From: Lactarius indigo
Lineage: Eukaryota > Basidiomycota > Agaricomycetes > Russulales > Russulaceae
Direction: 5' to 3'
Assembly (NCBI GenBank): GCA_025766275.1
Contig: JAFKAC010000005.1
Coordinates: 1,178,001-1,242,000, forward strand
DNA length: 64,000 bases
Program-made: the position numbers and the translations under genes
The notes under the pieces: model-generated
The model's input: the letters and a program-made list of their open reading frames with translations, nothing else
Databases searched by the model: none
Told to the model about the DNA's origin: nothing
Shown: piece by piece, positions 61,385-64,000 of the stretch
Layout: every line of letters begins with the position of its first letter
Numbering within the stretch: position 1 is the stretch's first letter

Positions 61385-62789
61385 ATGAAACTTGCGAAGA
61401 TAACAGGAAAACTGGTATGTATCGTCACACTTGCTGCATTTCTCGTGCCCAGACATCCCAAGATAGTTCCACGGTATGAAAGAGGTTAAGAAAGCGGCGA
61501 AGAAGGCGAAAGCTTTTGAGACCCAGAAAATAGTGAAAAAGCTTAAAGCACCAGGGTTTGTTTGATTCCTCATTGACCCGAGCCCTGGAGTAATTAGTTA
61601 GCAGGCAGTGACTCTGGAGAATAAAAATACCGAAAAGCTAACGCTAGAAACAGAACTTGATGCCCTCAAGGTACGCCCGCGGTATGCCCTGAAAGTATGT
61701 GACTAACACTGAACGCAGGCGACGGATCACAACCGGATCGGCGTACTAGCTTTGAAAAGTAAGCTGAAGAAGGACAAATTCTTATCGAATGAGCCATCCA
61801 TACAGACGGCAATATCGAATCTCTTTCCACCTGATGTCACTCTCACATCTGAAGGCATGGCTATGAAGCTCGAGTCCCGGCTGCTAAGCTCTAAAACGTT
61901 ATCCGGAGCAGTCAACGGTGTTATCTCGTCGCTTTGCTCTGCTCTTAGGCCAACGGATGATCGTGGAAACGATGGTGTGGATGAGTCTGGTCGTCCCCGA
62001 AAACTGCAGAATGTCGATATTCCTGTGGGAGCGAAGTCTTGCACAGCTCTGGTAGTATCTGATGGCAACTCCGAAGTTTCTCCCCCAGAGGCAGACACTG
62101 ATGATGAACCGGATAGTAATTCGGCCGAGCTAGAGGGAGATACAAGTAGTGACGGTGACACAACCGATGGTGGACCCTTCCGCCCAGAGCATCTGCTCTA
62201 CCGTCGGGGTCTGACCTTTCCTCGGATCGAGCGAGTCCCATACCGCATCTGGGTGGTGTATCAAAGACCCCAGGAGTCAACTCCGTCTTTTTACCGACAC
62301 TTTCAAATGGTTTCGTCCCGGGTGGCTCAGACACCGATTGGAGTGACGAGGAGACAAGAGTAGGTGGGGGCGTTCGCAAGAATCGAAGAGGCCAGAGGGC
62401 AAGACGGGCGTAAGTGACGGACAATATATTCTTTGGCTTGTTTAACCTATACTTCATCTAGCATATGGGAAAAGAAGTATGGGAGGAAAGCAAAGCACCT
62501 ACAGAAGCAGGAAGATTCCGGTGCAACCTGTGCTCAACGCAGCTCGCGGAAGCATGTCCAGGTGTCGCAAGCAGTTGGCCTTTCACGACCTACTGGTCCT
62601 GCCAAACAATACGGGCGAGCGAACGAAGGGGAGGGGGTTTCAAATAGCCATGCACCTCATAAACCGAAGGCTAGGCGTGTGGACGACCTCGCACTGCACC
62701 CTTCCTGGGAAGCGAAACGACGTATGAAAGAGAAATCAAGCGCTGCAATTATACCTTCACAAGGAAAACGTATCAAGTTTGACGACTAG
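61385..62789 (+). CDS. BUD22: Bud22/SRFBP1 ribosome biogenesis protein
   Basis: Nucleolar factor needed for 18S rRNA maturation in the small-subunit processome. The start MKLAKITGKL is followed by a GTATGT intron joining to FHGMKEVKKAAKKAKAFETQ and KIVKKLKAPGF, the basic helical family N-terminus. The next exons are AVTLENKNTEKLTLETELDA and DHNRIGVLALKSKLKKDKFL. A variable Ser/Asp/Glu-rich middle includes PEADTDDEPDSNSAELEGD. The conserved C-terminus carries the family signature: GVRKNRRGQRARRAIWEKKY, GRKAKHLQKQ, then LHPSWEAKRRMKEKSSAAII and PSQGKRIKFDD. The final exon starts after an intron ending near 62460. An ATG within the second exon would remove the conserved leading segment, so the upstream ATG is preferred. 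Confidence 0.88.
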
Positions 62790-64000
62790 ACGTATACGCT
62801 GCTGGCAGTTCCTGTACCAGCTAATCGCCTCATCCCTTGATTGTCGAATCATGTTGTGGGTTGTTCGTACTTCCTCGATCGTTTTTTTTTTTTGATCAAT
62901 ATTTATTCAGTACTTCCCCGATCTGGACCTACTTTTCGTTCTATCGTGGTTCGCTATGATCATTCTTCCCGCTATCCTTTTTGATATTTTTTCACCTTCC
63001 ACTGCGTCCCCTCAATTCCGCTTGAATGCTTAGCAATTCGGCCCATGTGTTTTCTTGGTTTCGGGCCGTTCTGCGATGATATCCACACTTGCCCTCTGAG
63101 AATTTACCAATCTCTTCACCCTCAGCCACACATTTTAATGACCTAGGTCACGCCAGTCTCCGTAATTTCTGGGCAACTCTACGTACTTTATCGTGAAAAC
63201 CGGCTCTGATCGAGACTACAACATAGGTTTAGAACTAACTAAGGGATAGGCATGTCTGAATATTTGTACGATTTCCGAAATGAATCGTGTGGGGCTGTTT
63301 GTCCCAACGCTCCCCGGACCAAGCCCGCCCGCGATCAGGACTCCCAGATCAGACTTGCTAATACCGGTCCCTTTGCTTGATTGCACACCAAATTATGGCT
63401 CAAGAGTATGGAGGACGAAGAGGGAGAGTGGCGCATCACAGCCTGGGAACGATCTCACGGATGTGGATGTGGATGAACCTCCAGAAGGGGTCAGGCCGGT
63501 CAGGAGTCGCGCCAGTTGCTGGGTTCATTCTCGGAACAAGGTATTTCCATCGACCATTCCACCAGTGCAAAAAAACTGAATACCCAGGGTCTTGTTTGGG
63601 GGAAATAAAAATCAGACCACCATGGCTGATGGTTTTCCCCACACCTTTCAATACTCGACAGCATTGAATCACTGAAGGAATTAACTGTATGCCATCCAAT
63701 TACTGTAAGCCCGGGATCGTTGTTTTTTTCACAGGAATTTCTGCCACCAATGGCGGTGGCAGTTTGTGTTCGGCATTCTCATCGGGCCTGGACCAGAAAT
63801 CTATTTGCCCTTAACCATGGTTCTGTTGTCTAAAGGAGTTCCCGAACCGCATTATTCTCTGCGGTACTCGGGCTGGGCCTAGCAAACACGCGTCCTTCAC
63901 ACTTCATGCCACGAACTTGAATACACCGATCAAAATGACCAATGACCGTACGGCATGATCGATGCATGATCCCTTTACCTTTACCCCGATTCCATTCAAT
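62790..64000. other. Right-hand intergenic region, no gene seen
   Basis: 1.2 kb with a T12 run near 62882 and no coding-like frame on either strand. One hairpin is visible at 63741-63762 (ctgccacc, six-base loop, ggtggcag). It is followed by a T-poor sequence and is not a terminator in any obvious sense. The Bud22 3' UTR occupies the left part. Confidence 0.5.

Noticed and set aside
63280..63699. Open frames on both strands near the right edge
   Set aside because: Short, overlapping, proline-rich by chance; no splice sites or motif support.

Overview
This is nuclear DNA of a filamentous basidiomycete, most likely an Agaricomycete. Nearly every gene is cut by many short GT-AG introns (mostly about 50-80 nt), spacing is tight, base composition is balanced, and the gene set is eukaryotic: FACT, TFIIIC, V-ATPase, VDAC, cofilin, tubulin cofactor D, and a yeast-type mRNA-capping RNA triphosphatase. 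I see no bacterial-type operon, CRISPR array, rRNA, tRNA or intact transposon.

Layout. 0-6.5 kb: a possible gene running off the left edge, a Cdc25/Arr2-like rhodanese phosphatase, mitochondrial VDAC, ADF/cofilin and alpha-actinin. 6.5-16 kb: FACT subunit Pob3, an RA-PH adaptor protein, and a DCAF4-like WD protein. 16.5-21.4 kb: a divergent homeodomain protein, a multi-pass membrane protein and an aquaglyceroporin. About 21.4-23.3 kb holds no confident gene. 23.3-36.7 kb is dense: a GCFC-domain splicing-associated protein, a Rad60/Esc2-type SUMO-like protein, RNA 5'-triphosphatase, TFIIIC TPR subunit, ZIP transporter, a small unknown protein and a mitochondrial K+/H+ exchange-related protein. 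37.7-43 kb: a probable nucleotide-sugar-transporter-like membrane protein joined to a conserved C-terminal domain, then an RGS-domain membrane protein of Rax1 type. 43-46.8 kb holds no confident gene. 46.8-62.8 kb: an F-box protein, a single-pass membrane protein, a TCP11/Sok1 protein, V-ATPase subunit B, tubulin cofactor D and Bud22. The last 1.2 kb appears non-coding.

The genes are unrelated housekeeping functions, not a cluster. Several lie head to head over about 100-220 bp (arsenate-reductase-like/VDAC, alpha-actinin/Pob3, GCFC/Rad60-like, RNA triphosphatase/TFIIIC, small protein/KHE, cofactor D/Bud22), implying shared bidirectional promoters. Cofilin and alpha-actinin, both actin regulators, are neighbours on the same strand.

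The most unusual object is the 37.7-40.6 kb gene: its membrane half and conserved C-terminal half appear to be one polypeptide, possibly using a 6-nt exon. Several otherwise convincing genes (aquaglyceroporin, the fusion gene, the F-box gene) carry an apparent single extra base at a short G/C run, which looks more like consensus error than biology. Exon boundaries were read by eye. Coordinates are start codon to stop codon of the gene, introns included.
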